A stretch of DNA of 64,000 nt from an uncultured Tidjanibacter sp. (GTDB lineage Bacteria; Bacteroidota; Bacteroidia; Bacteroidales; Rikenellaceae). This document shows positions 42,541 through 52,277 of this stretch, piece by piece. The notes under the pieces were generated by a model, which searched no databases, was not told where the DNA came from, and worked only from the letters and a program-made list of their open reading frames with translations. A program made the position numbers and the translations under genes. The stretch is from the NCBI GenBank assembly GCA_947852905.1, contig CANTVF010000001.1:248001-312000 (forward strand), given 5' to 3'. Every line of letters starts with the position of its first letter. Position 1 is the stretch's first letter.

Positions 42541-43482
42541 ATGTTCAGTCGCAGGTTCTTAAGGATAAAAGTAATCAAGGCGCTCTATGCCCATTTCAAG
42601 TCGGACAGCGATTCCGTTGCGGTTTCGGAAAAAGAGCTTGTCAAAAGTATCGACAAGTCTTACGATCTGTATTTCCAGATGTTGCGTCTTGTTGCCGATG
42701 TCAGGGTATATGCCGAGGAACGCATAGAGATAGGGCGGCGCAAGAAGTTGCCTACTCCGCAAGAACTCAATCCTAATACACGTTTCATAGATAACAGGGT
42801 AATTCGTCAGATAGAAGACAGCGAAGCGCTTAACGACTACCTCGCGCGTAAGTCTTTGGGGTGGGGGGCTTATCCGGAATTGATTAAAAGTCTTTATTCG
42901 GAGCTTACCGCAAGCGAGTATTATCTGAAATATATGTCCGGTACCGACGGAGGATACGATGCCGACCGTACCCTGACCGAAGATTTCTACATAGAGACCG
43001 TGCAGAACAGCGGTCTGTTGGAAGAGGTCGTGGAAGAGCAATCTATACAATGGTGCGACGACATAAATTTCGCACTGATAATGGTGTTGAAAACGCTTGA
43101 GTGCAGCCGTGAAAAACAGAAGGATCTTTCGTTGCGCAAGGAGTTCAAGAGCGAAGACGATCTTGTGTTCACCAAAGAACTTTTCCGTAACGCGGCTTCC
43201 AATTTCAGGGAATATCTCGAGTATATCGAACGTTTCACGCAGAATTGGGATATAGACAGGATCGCATTTCTGGACAATATCATTTTGGTGTGCGCGATGT
43301 CCGAACTCATATGGTTCGATTCCATTCCTATAAAGGTTACGCTCGACGAATATATCGAAATATCCAAGTATTACAGTACGCCGGGCAGCAGTCTTTTCAT
43401 AAACGGAGTTCTCGACCGTATAGTGGAATCGTTGCAGAAAGAGGGTAAGATAAACAAGTCCGGTCGCGGGTTGCTCGATTGA
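42541..43482 (+). CDS. nusB: Transcription antitermination protein NusB (long Bacteroidetes form)
   Basis: 313 residues from the ATG at 42541 (MFSRRFLRIKVIKALYAHF). The C-terminal 130 residues are the NusB helical domain; 'FLDNIILVCAMSELIWFDSIPIKVTLDEYIEISKYY' in part is the best preserved stretch, followed by 'FINGVLDRI'. NusB with NusE binds boxA RNA and promotes rRNA antitermination. The extra N-terminal half is normal in Bacteroidetes. Followed at once by a DUF1573 gene and then yajC. Confidence 0.93.
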   Translation: MFSRRFLRIKVIKALYAHFKSDSDSVAVSEKELVKSIDKSYDLYFQMLRLVADVRVYAEERIEIGRRKKLPTPQELNPNTRFIDNRVIRQIEDSEALNDYLARKSLGWGAYPELIKSLYSELTASEYYLKYMSGTDGGYDADRTLTEDFYIETVQNSGLLEEVVEEQSIQWCDDINFALIMVLKTLECSREKQKDLSLRKEFKSEDDLVFTKELFRNAASNFREYLEYIERFTQNWDIDRIAFLDNIILVCAMSELIWFDSIPIKVTLDEYIEISKYYSTPGSSLFINGVLDRIVESLQKEGKINKSGRGLLD

Positions 43483-43490
43483 TTACGGTC

Positions 43491-43907
43491 ATGTGGCGCG
43501 GATTCATATATTTGTTGTCGGTTTCGGCCGTTGTGCTTTACGGTTGCGGTAATCGCGATGTGCGTCGTGTGTCAGGAACGCCGCTTCCGGTTTCCGATTC
43601 CATAATAGATCTGCCTTTAAGGGATACTTTCAGGCTCGGTACGTTGAAAGCGGGTGAAACTGTAGTCAAAGAGTTCGCATTGGAGAATGCGGGAGATATG
43701 CCTTTCGTTGTCGTCGATGTGGATTCCGACTGCGGTTGTATGATTACAGACTACGATCGGGAACCTTTGAAACCCGGCGAGCGTGGACGATTGAGCGTAT
43801 CGTTCGATTCGGCAGGTTATTACGGTTATGTACTGAAGAAAGTGTCGGTATTTACCACTCTCAAGTCAGAGCCGTTGGTATTCTGCATGGAAGCCGAGGT
43901 CGAGTAA
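43491..43907 (+). CDS. DUF1573 lipoprotein
   Basis: About 138 residues from the ATG at 43491. A signal peptide ends in 'VVLYGC', a lipobox. The mature part is one Ig-like DUF1573 domain, with the characteristic 'FALENAGDMPFVVVDVDSDCGC' (in part), 'PLKPGERGRLSVSFDSAG' and 'KKVSVFTT'. Function unknown; probably outer-membrane or periplasmic. It sits between nusB and yajC, the order seen in many Bacteroidetes. Confidence 0.9.
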   Translation: MWRGFIYLLSVSAVVLYGCGNRDVRRVSGTPLPVSDSIIDLPLRDTFRLGTLKAGETVVKEFALENAGDMPFVVVDVDSDCGCMITDYDREPLKPGERGRLSVSFDSAGYYGYVLKKVSVFTTLKSEPLVFCMEAEVE

Positions 43908-43922
43908 TTCGGTGTCTCGTGA

Positions 43923-43953
43923 TTTGTATATAGCGCGGAAAATATTATATTTG
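43923..43953 (+). promoter_or_regulatory. Consensus promoter of yajC
   Basis: TTTG (43923-43926), 19-base spacer, TATATTTG (43946-43953): a perfect match to the Bacteroidetes promoter, 26 bases before the ATG at 43980. Confidence 0.8.
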
Positions 43954-43979
43954 CAAAATAATAAACATCAAATCTAATA

Positions 43980-44303
43980 ATGACAATGACACCAAGCATT
44001 ATCTTTTTGCAGGCTGCGCCTCAGGGCGGCGGTTGGTCTTTTATTATCGTAATGGTGCTTATGTTTGTGGTAATGTGGTTCCTCATGATCCGTCCGCAGC
44101 AGAAACGCCAGAAAGAATTGAACAATTTTCGTAATTCGCTTCAGGTAGGTCAGAGGATACTTACCGCCAGCGGTATCTACGGAAAAATAAAGGAAATCAA
44201 GGAAACCTATGTTCTTGTGGAAGTAGACAACAATGTCAACATCCGTATCGACAAGAGCATGATAATGAAAGATCCGACCGATTTGCAGCAGCAACAGCAG
44301 TAG
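43980..44303 (+). CDS. yajC: Preprotein translocase subunit YajC
   Basis: A 107-residue single-span membrane protein of the SecDF-YajC complex, which assists protein export through SecYEG. The membrane segment (about 20-37) is followed by the signature 'MIRPQQKRQKELNNFRNSL', 'VGQRILTASGIYGKI' and a short beta domain; it ends in a polyglutamine tail. It has its own promoter and terminator. Confidence 0.95.
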   Translation: MTMTPSIIFLQAAPQGGGWSFIIVMVLMFVVMWFLMIRPQQKRQKELNNFRNSLQVGQRILTASGIYGKIKEIKETYVLVEVDNNVNIRIDKSMIMKDPTDLQQQQQ

Positions 44304-44343
44304 GAAACAGTCGTTTCGATTATTTAAGTATCCTTGTAAAATT

Positions 44344-44380
44344 AACAGGCCGGAAATTCTCCGGCCTGTTTGATTTTGTT
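44344..44380 (+). terminator. Terminator of yajC
   Basis: AACAGGCCGG, loop AAATTCT, CCGGCCTGTT (44344-44370), a perfect 10-bp stem, then TGATTTTGTT. Confidence 0.88.
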
Positions 44381-44469
44381 TTCTGTGGATTAACGTACAT
44401 CATATCATCTGTACTCAGATTATGTGTTCAACGTTCGGCCGATCCGCCGATTGTATTTTATCCATTTCA

Positions 44470-45165
44470 TCAGAATGCGAATCCTACTGTAAATGACAGT
44501 GAGTTGAGTTTGATGGATTCGGCTAGATAACCTGATACTGAAGGTACGGAATTTTCATACATGGAAACGTATTCGATTTTTCCTAGCGTGAGCATAAGTT
44601 TGAAATCGCAACGGCCGATGCAGTAGCCTATGCCTAATTTATATGCTACGTTATCGCCTTTGGTGATTACCTGTGGTATTTTGTAACCGCCGATATCAGT
44701 TACTTTATCCCTGTAATAGCAGTACCCTACGGAAACCTCTTCGTATAGAAAACTGTCGTTTATTCTTTGCATGAAAGTAAGTGAAGGACCGACGAAGTAG
44801 TTGTTTGTATTTCTCGGCATGTCTATATGAGAGAACTTATTTAATTCGACAGAGGTGATGACCTTGTTGCATGTTACGAGTTCGGCCTTAAGTCCCAAGG
44901 CGAACGATTCGTTGTTCCGGGTAGGGTATTTGAACTTGAAGTCGAAGCCGATTTTCAGGCCGGAACGTGCTCCCAAAGGATTAGTTACTTCCGGATCCAG
45001 CTGGCCGATTTTTACATCATACCCGGCGTATATATCGAAGAAGACTTTTTGTTCTATTATTTTAGGTTTGGCGTGGTGGTTAGGAGTGTAAGTTACGAGT
45101 TGTTGCCCTGTCGCCGGCATGGCAACCAGCATAATTCCGACCAGTGTACAATAAAAATGTTTCAT
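44470..45165 (-). CDS. Outer-membrane beta-barrel protein
   Basis: A 231-residue protein with a signal peptide (MKHFYCTLVGIMLVAMPATGQ). The rest has alternating hydrophobic strands with aromatic girdles ('FFDIYAGYDVKIGQLDP', 'GLKIGFDFKFKYP', 'YKLGIGYCIGRCDFKLMLTLG') and ends in aromatic 'FTVGFAF', the terminal phenylalanine used by the BAM complex. About eight to ten strands are likely. No specific function can be given. Monocistronic. Confidence 0.75.
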   Translation of the reverse strand: MKHFYCTLVGIMLVAMPATGQQLVTYTPNHHAKPKIIEQKVFFDIYAGYDVKIGQLDPEVTNPLGARSGLKIGFDFKFKYPTRNNESFALGLKAELVTCNKVITSVELNKFSHIDMPRNTNNYFVGPSLTFMQRINDSFLYEEVSVGYCYYRDKVTDIGGYKIPQVITKGDNVAYKLGIGYCIGRCDFKLMLTLGKIEYVSMYENSVPSVSGYLAESIKLNSLSFTVGFAF

Positions 45166-45358
45166 CAGATAGCAGTTTAGTAGTTAATAATAGTATTTAT
45201 AGATATAAAAGTACGAAAAATATAGTGAACACAGATTGTTGATGACGTTTTTTTGTCTCTATTTTTGATAGTTATGGTTGAATATTGGTATGTTATTTGC
45301 GCTGTAAATATATAATTGCTTTCTTTGAAGGAGCTTACAATCAACTAAATATACTATT

Positions 45359-46105
45359 ATGAACGAAACCAATGTACAACCCGGAAGTTTTCGAGCCGAT
45401 AATAAGTTCCGCATCACTGTATCGGAGCAGGGGCCCGTATTGGTGTATGGTCGGCCGCCGCTGGCGTTGCAATACATAGTCACGAACGATGAGGGGGCGA
45501 GTTGGGATTTTGTCGAAGGCGAGAGTCTGTCTAATGACGAACAGCCGATGGCATTGTGCCGCTGCGGTCATTCGGCCAACAAGCCGTTCTGCGACGGGTC
45601 TCATAAAACGGCTCAATGGGATCCGCGGCTGAAACCGGCCGGGGACAAACTGCTGGACGGTGCAAGACATTTCGAAGGTCCGACGCTGACGCTTACTGAC
45701 AATAAACGTTTCTGTGCATTTGCCAGATTTTGCGATGCTAAAGGACGCGTGTGGAATCTTGTGCGTGAATCGGATAATTATCGTGAGCGTGAGTTGACGA
45801 TAAGGGAAGCAGATATGTGTCCCGGCGGGCGCCTGAGTGCATGGGATAACGAAACGAAGCAACCGTTCGAGCCTAAATACGAGCCTTCGCTCGGATTGAT
45901 TCAGGATCCGGCGTTAGGCGTGAGCGGCGGACTTTGGGTCAGAGGCGGAATTCCGATAAGTCGTGAAGACGGATCGGAATATGAAGTTAGAAACAGAGTG
46001 GTACTTTGCCGTTGCGGTCATTCGGCCAATAAGCCGTTTTGCGACGGATCGCATGCTTCAGTCAAGTTTCGCGACGGACTTTCTATGGTCCCGCCCGAAA
46101 AATAA
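45359..46105 (+). CDS. Double CDGSH iron-sulfur protein
   Basis: A 248-residue protein with two CDGSH [2Fe-2S] sites. Both have the ligand pattern C-x-C...CDGSH: 'CRCGHSANKPFCDGSHK' near 65 and 'CRCGHSANKPFCDGSHA' near 220. The stretch between, 'FARFCDAKGRVWNLVRES', belongs to the associated domain. Bacterial proteins of this kind may transfer clusters or electrons; a role under redox stress is a guess. It stands alone with a strong terminator. Confidence 0.9.
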   Translation: MNETNVQPGSFRADNKFRITVSEQGPVLVYGRPPLALQYIVTNDEGASWDFVEGESLSNDEQPMALCRCGHSANKPFCDGSHKTAQWDPRLKPAGDKLLDGARHFEGPTLTLTDNKRFCAFARFCDAKGRVWNLVRESDNYRERELTIREADMCPGGRLSAWDNETKQPFEPKYEPSLGLIQDPALGVSGGLWVRGGIPISREDGSEYEVRNRVVLCRCGHSANKPFCDGSHASVKFRDGLSMVPPEK

Positions 46106-46125
46106 CAGTCGTGTAACGCAATTAC

Positions 46126-46166
46126 AAAACAGCCGCACGTTTACTACGTGCGGCTGTTTTATTTGA
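46126..46166 (+). terminator. Terminator of the CDGSH gene
   Basis: AAAACAGCCGCACGT, loop TTACT, and its exact complement (46126-46160), then ATTTG: a 15-bp stem with A and T tracts on either side. Confidence 0.92.
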
Positions 46167-46310
46167 GTAGTGATCCATTCAATTCGGTCTGTAAATGCAT
46201 GGGAAACGATATTATGGTTTCACTTAATGACGGGTACCCCGTATCCGATAGAAAGTGCGGGATTCTGCGACAGACTGTTTAATAGAAAATCGTCGGTGGC
46301 GGTAGGGATT

Positions 46311-46356
46311 ATTTATAAAAGAGCACGGAGGTAAAGCGAAATACCGTACCTCCGTG
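46311..46356 (-). terminator. Terminator of rho
   Basis: On the minus strand CACGGAGGTA (46356-46347), 13-base loop, TACCTCCGTG (46333-46324), then CTCTTTTATAAA. It lies 26 bases past the rho stop. Confidence 0.85.
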
Positions 46357-46382
46357 TCTCATATATGTTATTGACAGATGCG

Positions 46383-47993
46383 TTATTTGTTCATGGTGAC
46401 GAGCAGTTCTTCGTTGTTCTGCGTGTGTTCCATGTGTTTTATCATCTCTTCCATTGCTTCGACGGAGGTCATGTCGGCAAGGTAACGTCTGAGTATCCAT
46501 GTTTTCTGCAAGACGTCCTTGTTCAGAAGGAGATCCTCGCGGCGTGTTCCGGATGCTACGACATCTACGGCCGGGTAAATGCGTTTGTTGGCGAGTTTAC
46601 GGTCGAGTTGCAACTCCATATTACCCGTTCCCTTGAACTCTTCGAATATGACTTCGTCCATTTTGGAGCCCGTGTCTATAAGTGCCGTGGCTATGATCGT
46701 AAGCGATCCGCGTTCTTCGGTATTGCGCGCCGCGCCGAAGAACCTTTTAGGTTTGTGGAGCGCATTGGCGTCGACACCTCCCGATAGCACTTTGCCTGAT
46801 GCTGGTTGTACCGTATTGTAAGCCCTTGCCAGACGGGTTATCGAATCGAGGAATATGACGACGTCGTGTCCGCATTCGACCATGCGTTTGGCCTTGTCGA
46901 GTACCATTTCGGCGACCTTGACGTGGCGGGAGGCCTGTTCGTCGAACGTGGAGGCCACGACTTCGGCCTTTACGTTACGAGCCATTTCGGTAACTTCTTC
47001 CGGACGTTCGTCTATGAGAAGCACGATCATATAGACTTCTGGGTGGTTGTCTGCTATCGCGTTTGCGATACTTTGCAATAGTACAGTTTTACCGGTTTTG
47101 GGTTGCGCTACGATTAGTCCCCTCTGACCTTTGCCTATAGGTGCGAACAGATCTACCGTCCGGGTGGAGAGGTTGTTGTGGCCGTTGCCGGTAAGGTTGA
47201 ACTTTTTGTTCGGGAAAAGTGGAGTCATATACTCGAACTGCATTCTGTCGCGAATGAACTCCGGATTCAGTCCGTTGATCTCTATGGCTTTTACGAGCGG
47301 AAAGTATTTTTCGCCTTCCTTCGGGGGGCGTATTATTCCCCTTACGGTGTCACCCGGTTTCAGACCGAACGTTTTTATCTGCGAGGACGCTACATATATG
47401 TCGTCGGGAGAGTTGAGATAATTGTAGTCCGGCGAACGGAGGAATCCGTATCCGTCGGGCATTATTTCGAGGACGCCTTCGCCTTCGACGAATCCTATTG
47501 TCGCGTCTTCCGGAGTTGGGGTGTAACGGTCGGCAGGCCGCTGTTCGTTGTTCTGCGAATATTGCTGGCGATGCTGACGGGCATTGTTCTGGTAAGCCGT
47601 CGTTCTTGCTCTTTGTGGACGTTCCTGTACGGCGGAAGGTTGTTGTACAGGTTGTGAGGGTTGCTGTATTTCTTCCGTAGGCTGCTGTTCCTGCACCGGT
47701 TGCGGAGTTTCTTGTTTAGGTGGCTGTGCAGGTTGTGCCGCCTGTATTTTGCGTGGTCTCCCACGACGCGGTTTTTCCTGTACTGTAACGGTCTGTTCCG
47801 AAACGTTTTCGGTGGTCTGAACCTGTTGTGCCTCGGACTGCATGGGCGCTTCGTTTCCGTTTTCATGCGGTGCCGTGATTGCACGGATAAGTTCCTCCTT
47901 TTTCATTTGGGTAGTGTTCTTTATACCCAATGCCTTGGCTATCTCACGCAATTGCACGAGGTTCTTGCCTTGTAATGCATCGAAATCTTGCAT
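46383..47993 (-). CDS. rho: Transcription termination factor Rho with Q/P-rich insert
   Basis: A 536-residue hexameric RNA helicase that ends transcription. The N-terminal SAP-like Rho_N helix pair (2-45: '[18 protein letters not shown]') is followed by a low-complexity region rich in Q, P, E and R (about 48-160). Next comes the RNA-binding cold-shock-like domain ('[21 protein letters not shown]') and the ATPase with '[15 protein letters not shown]' (Walker A), '[16 protein letters not shown]' (Walker B) and the R and Q loops. Such inserts are known in Bacteroidetes; in B. thetaiotaomicron the Rho insert drives phase separation. Monocistronic, with a -7 box at 48073-48066. Confidence 0.97.
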   Translation of the reverse strand: MQDFDALQGKNLVQLREIAKALGIKNTTQMKKEELIRAITAPHENGNEAPMQSEAQQVQTTENVSEQTVTVQEKPRRGRPRKIQAAQPAQPPKQETPQPVQEQQPTEEIQQPSQPVQQPSAVQERPQRARTTAYQNNARQHRQQYSQNNEQRPADRYTPTPEDATIGFVEGEGVLEIMPDGYGFLRSPDYNYLNSPDDIYVASSQIKTFGLKPGDTVRGIIRPPKEGEKYFPLVKAIEINGLNPEFIRDRMQFEYMTPLFPNKKFNLTGNGHNNLSTRTVDLFAPIGKGQRGLIVAQPKTGKTVLLQSIANAIADNHPEVYMIVLLIDERPEEVTEMARNVKAEVVASTFDEQASRHVKVAEMVLDKAKRMVECGHDVVIFLDSITRLARAYNTVQPASGKVLSGGVDANALHKPKRFFGAARNTEERGSLTIIATALIDTGSKMDEVIFEEFKGTGNMELQLDRKLANKRIYPAVDVVASGTRREDLLLNKDVLQKTWILRRYLADMTSVEAMEEMIKHMEHTQNNEELLVTMNK

Positions 47994-48065
47994 GTATGTT
48001 TTTTTGTACGTGACAATGATTGTTTTGTCCGTGAGTTAGGACGCTGCGAATGAATAACTATACCA

Positions 48066-48073
48066 CAAATATA
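48066..48073 (-). promoter_or_regulatory. -7 box candidate of rho
   Basis: TATATTTG on the minus strand, 72 bases before the rho ATG. The -33 box is not clear. Confidence 0.4.
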
Positions 48074-48274
48074 GCGGTTTTTTCGTAAAAAGATATCCTC
48101 TATGCTATAAATTATAAGATATTTCGTTTTTAAGATGTAACGGTTACGCAGGTTCAGTCCGTTGTAGCGGTTTGCAGAGCATTATACGGTAATGGTAGTG
48201 GAGTCGTGCCGTCATATTTTTGTCGGCCGATTAACCGGTATAAGGCATTATTTTGTGTCGTACTTTGTCAGAGT

Positions 48275-48631
48275 TCAACAACAAATAAAACCGTGTTTCC
48301 CGTATTTGCGAACTATCCGATAGGGACAGTTTTTTTCTATAAACCAATCTATGATTGTTTTAAAACATTCTTGTACTTGTTTGAAATCAGCATTCACTAT
48401 TTCCGTGTACTCTTTCGTGAATTCACTTATTGCATCTGGCAGCTGTTTCATTGATACTTTTATCCGTTTTGATAGTGTAAAAGCGTCATCATTGCCGACT
48501 ATTGCGGAAACGGAACAGGAATACTCTGGATTCTCATGGTTTATGTGTTCTATTGTCGCTACCAGACACATATCTGTATCGAAGCCGACATAAAGATCTT
48601 CGACTACAGGTTGATCTTCATCGGAACTCAT
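48275..48631 (-). CDS. Hypothetical small acidic protein
   Basis: About 118 residues from the ATG at 48631 (MSSDEDQPVVEDLYVG); a longer frame starts at 48670. It seems soluble and acidic, with a beta-rich start ('DMCLVATIEHINHENPEYSC' in part), a central helical part ('VSMKQLPDAISEFTKEYTEI') and an end 'YRIVRKYGKHGFICC'. I do not recognise a family. AT-rich relative to rho and mutS on its two sides, so it may be acquired. An immunity-like or phage-related origin is possible but unsupported. Confidence 0.5.
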   Translation of the reverse strand: MSSDEDQPVVEDLYVGFDTDMCLVATIEHINHENPEYSCSVSAIVGNDDAFTLSKRIKVSMKQLPDAISEFTKEYTEIVNADFKQVQECFKTIIDWFIEKNCPYRIVRKYGKHGFICC

Positions 48632-48832
48632 GATATGATAAAATGTCCAAAGATTCTGTAACATAATCATTTCTTTTTTAGATAGCCTCGTATCTATTTC
48701 GTCGATTTACAGATGGATATACCTACTTTTATTCCAGTCGAGTAGCAGTGCGGCGTATAAGATGCCGAGGTTAATAAGACGTCGGTTTTGTGCGCGGCAT
48801 GTTCCCATATGCATCGTCTTGCCGCGCGCGGT

Positions 48833-51550
48833 CTATATGCCTGTAATCTTTTTTATATCGTTCAGAATGTTGAGTGCCTGTATAGGGGTGAGCGAATCTA
48901 TGTCGAGTCCACGTATCTGATCGCGTATCTGGATGAGTACGGGGTCTTCCAGTTGGAACATGCTCAGCTGTATTCCTGCCAGAGGATCGGTATCGGCAGT
49001 CTTGCGTATTTTGGCCGTACTTTTACGCCCTCCGCGAACGGACGGTATGTCGTTGCCGTCGCTTTGAGTCGCCATGTCTGCGATATTTTCGGGGCGGGCG
49101 GCCGATCCGGCTGCTTCGAGCGAATGCAGTATCGCTTCGGCGCGTTCGACTACCTTTGCCGGCATACCGGCCATTTTGGCTACGTGTATACCGAACGAGT
49201 GTTCCGTACCTCCACGGACGAGTTTCCGCAGGAACAGTATGGTCCTGTTTACCTCCTTGACCGCCACGTTGTAGTTTTTGACCCTCGGCAACATATCCTC
49301 CAGATCGTTTAGCTCATGGTAATGGGTGGCGAACATCGTCTTGGCGCGGGCGGTAGGGTGGTTGTGTATGTATTCTACCATAGCCCATGCTATTGACATG
49401 CCGTCGTAGGTACTCGTACCGCGGCCTATCTCGTCGAGAAGTATCAGACTGCGGTCGGACAGGTTGTTCATTATGGCGGCAGATTCGAGCATCTCGACCA
49501 TGAAGGTACTTTCGCCCTGCGATATGTTGTCGCTCGCACCTACGCGGGTGAATATCTTGTCCACTATGCCTATGTGTGCCGATGCTGCCGGCACGAACGA
49601 TCCTATCTGAGCCATGAGGACTATCAGCGCCGTCTGGCGTAGCAACGCCGATTTACCGGCCATGTTGGGACCGGTTATCATCATGATCTGTTGCGAACTG
49701 TCGTCGAGGTATACATCGTTGGGAATATATTGCTGTCCTACCTCCATGAGGGTTTCGATTACGGGATGGCGCCCCTCGCGAATGTCTATCACCTTGTCGT
49801 CGGAGAGTTCCGGCCGGCAATATTTGCGTTCTGCTGCCATTACCGCGAATGAAAGCAGACAGTCGATATGGGCTATGACGGCACTGTCGTGCTGGAAAGC
49901 GGAGATGTGGCTGCCGAGATATTCCAAGAGTTGGAGGTAAATTCGTTGCTCTATGGCGAGCATCTTCTCCTCGGCACCGAGAATCTTCTCCTCGTATTCC
50001 TTAAGTTCCTGCGTAATGTATCGTTCTGCGGCTGCGAGCGTCTGACGTCTTATCCACCTGTCCGGCACTTTGTCCCGATGGGTGTTGCGCACCTCTATGT
50101 AGTAGCCGAACACGTTGTTGTAGCTGACCTTTAGCGACGGAATGCCCGTCGCCTCGCTCTCGCGGCGCTGTATGTCGGCTATCACGTCCTTGCCGTGGTT
50201 GGCTATGCGTCTGAGGTCGTCGAGTTCGAGATCGACGCCGTCGGCTATGATGCCGCCTTTCTGTATCTGGTTGTTCTGCGGATCGGGATATATGTCGCGC
50301 TCTATTCGCAGGCGTTGCTCTTCGCATTCGTCGAGTTTTTCGGCCAGCTCGCAGAGTATCGGGTCGCCGGTACCGGTGAGTGCTGACTTCAGTTCGGCTA
50401 CGGCTGCAAGCGATAGTTTGAGCTGTACCGTTTCGCGCGGCGTTATCCGCTGTGCCGCTATACGTGCCGAGAGCCTTTCCAGATCGGCTATGCGGTCGAG
50501 TATGTCGCGCAGACGTTCGGTCAGGTCGGCATCGTTGCGGAAACGTTCCACGGCATCGAGCCGTTTGTCGAGTTTCTCCTTATCCTTGATAGGCAACGCT
50601 ATCCATTGTTTGAGCAGACGGCCTCCCATGGGGGTGGCGGTACGGTCTATCACATCGGCGAATCCGCACTTTTCGCGAAGCGAATTGGATGAGAACAATT
50701 CGAGGTTGCGTATCGTAAAACGGTCGATCCATACGTAGCGGTCTTCGTCTATGCGCGAGATGCCTGTGATGTGGCTGACGTGTTTGTGTTCGGTGTAGTC
50801 CAGATAGTAGAGTATGGCGCCTGCGGCAGATATGCCGCTCGTCATGCTCTCTATGCCGAACCCTTTGAGGGAAGTAGTTACGAACTGTTTGCAGAGCTTT
50901 TCACGGTTGGTCTCCTCGGCGAATACCCATTCGTCCAATTTATACGAATACAGGCGAGTGCCGAACGCCTGGTGGAAACGTTCGTCCCATCCCCGCTGGT
51001 ATATGACTTCTTTGGGTGCGAGGTTGGACAGCAGTTTGTCCACATAGGAATCCTTTCCTTCGGCAACGTAAAATTCACCTGTGGATAGGTCCAGAAAAGC
51101 GACGCCCGTATTCTTTTTGCCGAAATATACCGATGCGAGAAACGTATTTTCCTTGGATGCGAGAACATTGTCGTTCATCACTACGCCGGGAGTCACGAGT
51201 TCTATCACTCCGCGCTTTACTATGCCTTTTACGAGTTTGGGATCTTCGAGCTGTTCGCAGACTGCTACACGTTCTCCCGCCCTGACGAGTTTTGGCAGAT
51301 ATGTGTCGAGGGCATGGTACGGAAATCCGGCCAGTTCCACGTAACTGGCGGCGCCGTTGGCGCGTCTTGTCAGCGTGATGCCGAGAATACGGCTGGCGCG
51401 TATCGCGTCTTCGCCGAAAGTTTCATAAAAGTCGCCTACGCGGAATAAAAGTATCGCATCGCCGTGAATCGCCTTGATAGAGTAATATTGCTTCATCAAC
51501 GGCGTTTCCACGTATTTCTTTTCTATGTTTTCCGGGCAGCTTTTCGCCAT
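48833..51550 (-). CDS. mutS: DNA mismatch repair protein MutS
   Basis: A 905-residue mismatch-recognition ATPase. The mismatch-binding motif FxE is '[17 protein letters not shown]' near 35-50, the connector and lever domains follow, and the ATPase has '[20 protein letters not shown]' (Walker A, near 640), '[13 protein letters not shown]', '[17 protein letters not shown]' and 'FATHYHEL'. A C-terminal helix-turn-helix is seen. Length is normal. It is transcribed alone, from a -7 box TAACTTTG at 51580-51573. Confidence 0.98.
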   Translation of the reverse strand: MAKSCPENIEKKYVETPLMKQYYSIKAIHGDAILLFRVGDFYETFGEDAIRASRILGITLTRRANGAASYVELAGFPYHALDTYLPKLVRAGERVAVCEQLEDPKLVKGIVKRGVIELVTPGVVMNDNVLASKENTFLASVYFGKKNTGVAFLDLSTGEFYVAEGKDSYVDKLLSNLAPKEVIYQRGWDERFHQAFGTRLYSYKLDEWVFAEETNREKLCKQFVTTSLKGFGIESMTSGISAAGAILYYLDYTEHKHVSHITGISRIDEDRYVWIDRFTIRNLELFSSNSLREKCGFADVIDRTATPMGGRLLKQWIALPIKDKEKLDKRLDAVERFRNDADLTERLRDILDRIADLERLSARIAAQRITPRETVQLKLSLAAVAELKSALTGTGDPILCELAEKLDECEEQRLRIERDIYPDPQNNQIQKGGIIADGVDLELDDLRRIANHGKDVIADIQRRESEATGIPSLKVSYNNVFGYYIEVRNTHRDKVPDRWIRRQTLAAAERYITQELKEYEEKILGAEEKMLAIEQRIYLQLLEYLGSHISAFQHDSAVIAHIDCLLSFAVMAAERKYCRPELSDDKVIDIREGRHPVIETLMEVGQQYIPNDVYLDDSSQQIMMITGPNMAGKSALLRQTALIVLMAQIGSFVPAASAHIGIVDKIFTRVGASDNISQGESTFMVEMLESAAIMNNLSDRSLILLDEIGRGTSTYDGMSIAWAMVEYIHNHPTARAKTMFATHYHELNDLEDMLPRVKNYNVAVKEVNRTILFLRKLVRGGTEHSFGIHVAKMAGMPAKVVERAEAILHSLEAAGSAARPENIADMATQSDGNDIPSVRGGRKSTAKIRKTADTDPLAGIQLSMFQLEDPVLIQIRDQIRGLDIDSLTPIQALNILNDIKKITGI

Positions 51551-51572
51551 ATGTTTCTATTAGTTACTCCTG

Positions 51573-51580
51573 CAAAGTTA
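51573..51580 (-). promoter_or_regulatory. -7 box candidate of mutS
   Basis: TAACTTTG on the minus strand, 22 bases before the mutS ATG, matching TAnnTTTG. The 304-base gap around it (51551-51854) otherwise holds only the terminator at 51794-51830. Confidence 0.4.
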
Positions 51581-51793
51581 CAAATTTCTTTGACCGTTGA
51601 TGCTTGTATCCGGAGCCTTGGCGCACCATTTTTCCTTATTTGGCATGACGGCAGTTCTTTGTTCCGGCTTGAAATGCAATAAAATGACCGACTGGTGCCG
51701 CATTTGTGTCTGCATCGTACGTGTTGCTACGGACGAGACACTGCGATCGTTGGCTTTGATGCAGGCGTAAGGGTCGGTGTCGTACTGCTGTTT

Positions 51794-51830
51794 GAAAAAA
51801 TTAAATGGCAGCATTACAGCTGCCATTTAA
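51794..51830 (-). terminator. Terminator of the DUF-lipoprotein gene
   Basis: On the minus strand TTAAATGGCAGC, loop TGTAAT, GCTGCCATTTAA, then TTTTTTC: a perfect 12-bp stem 25 bases after the lipoprotein stop. Confidence 0.93.
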
Positions 51831-51854
51831 TCAGGATTTCGGATACCGCAACGG

Positions 51855-52256
51855 TCAATAGTATTTGGCGTATAGTTCGCGGTACGATGCTTTCAGAATA
51901 CTGTCCATGTTCTTTATGCCGACCGAATCTATGTAGCGGTTGGCGTTATCCAATTCGCGCATCATCAGACGGTAATACGGTGCCGGGATACCGAGAGTCT
52001 GAAAGTCTGCTTCGGATAGCGGAAATACCAGATGATTGTCTTTCACGGTCAAGTTGCGTACTATGGTCTCTTCCAGCAAGGCTACCAGTTTTTTATCTTC
52101 TTCGGTACGTAAGCTATCGGGTACGAGATGAACGTATCGGTAATCGTCCGTTTGTACGGTCTCTGTTTCCTGCGGCTTCTTTTCCGGCCGACCTATACAG
52201 GATACGGCCATAATCGCCGCAGCAACGACAGCCGTTATTCGTATCGTCGTTTTCAT
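51855..52256 (-). CDS. Small lipoprotein of unknown function
   Basis: A 133-residue lipoprotein with signal peptide and lipobox 'IMAVSC' (Cys 20). The mature part is short and helical ('SEADFQTLGIPAPYYRLMMRELDNAN' in part) and has no family I can name. It follows the GIN-domain gene by 21 bases and ends in a strong terminator, so the two form an operon. Confidence 0.7.
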   Translation of the reverse strand: MKTTIRITAVVAAAIMAVSCIGRPEKKPQETETVQTDDYRYVHLVPDSLRTEEDKKLVALLEETIVRNLTVKDNHLVFPLSEADFQTLGIPAPYYRLMMRELDNANRYIDSVGIKNMDSILKASYRELYAKYY

Positions 52257-52277
52257 GGACGCATTTAATATTCCTTA

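Noticed and set aside
48791..48828. GC-rich inverted repeat after mutS
   Set aside because: Stem of 8-9 bp with a 20-base loop and followed by CAAAACC on the minus strand; without a T-tract I do not call a terminator.
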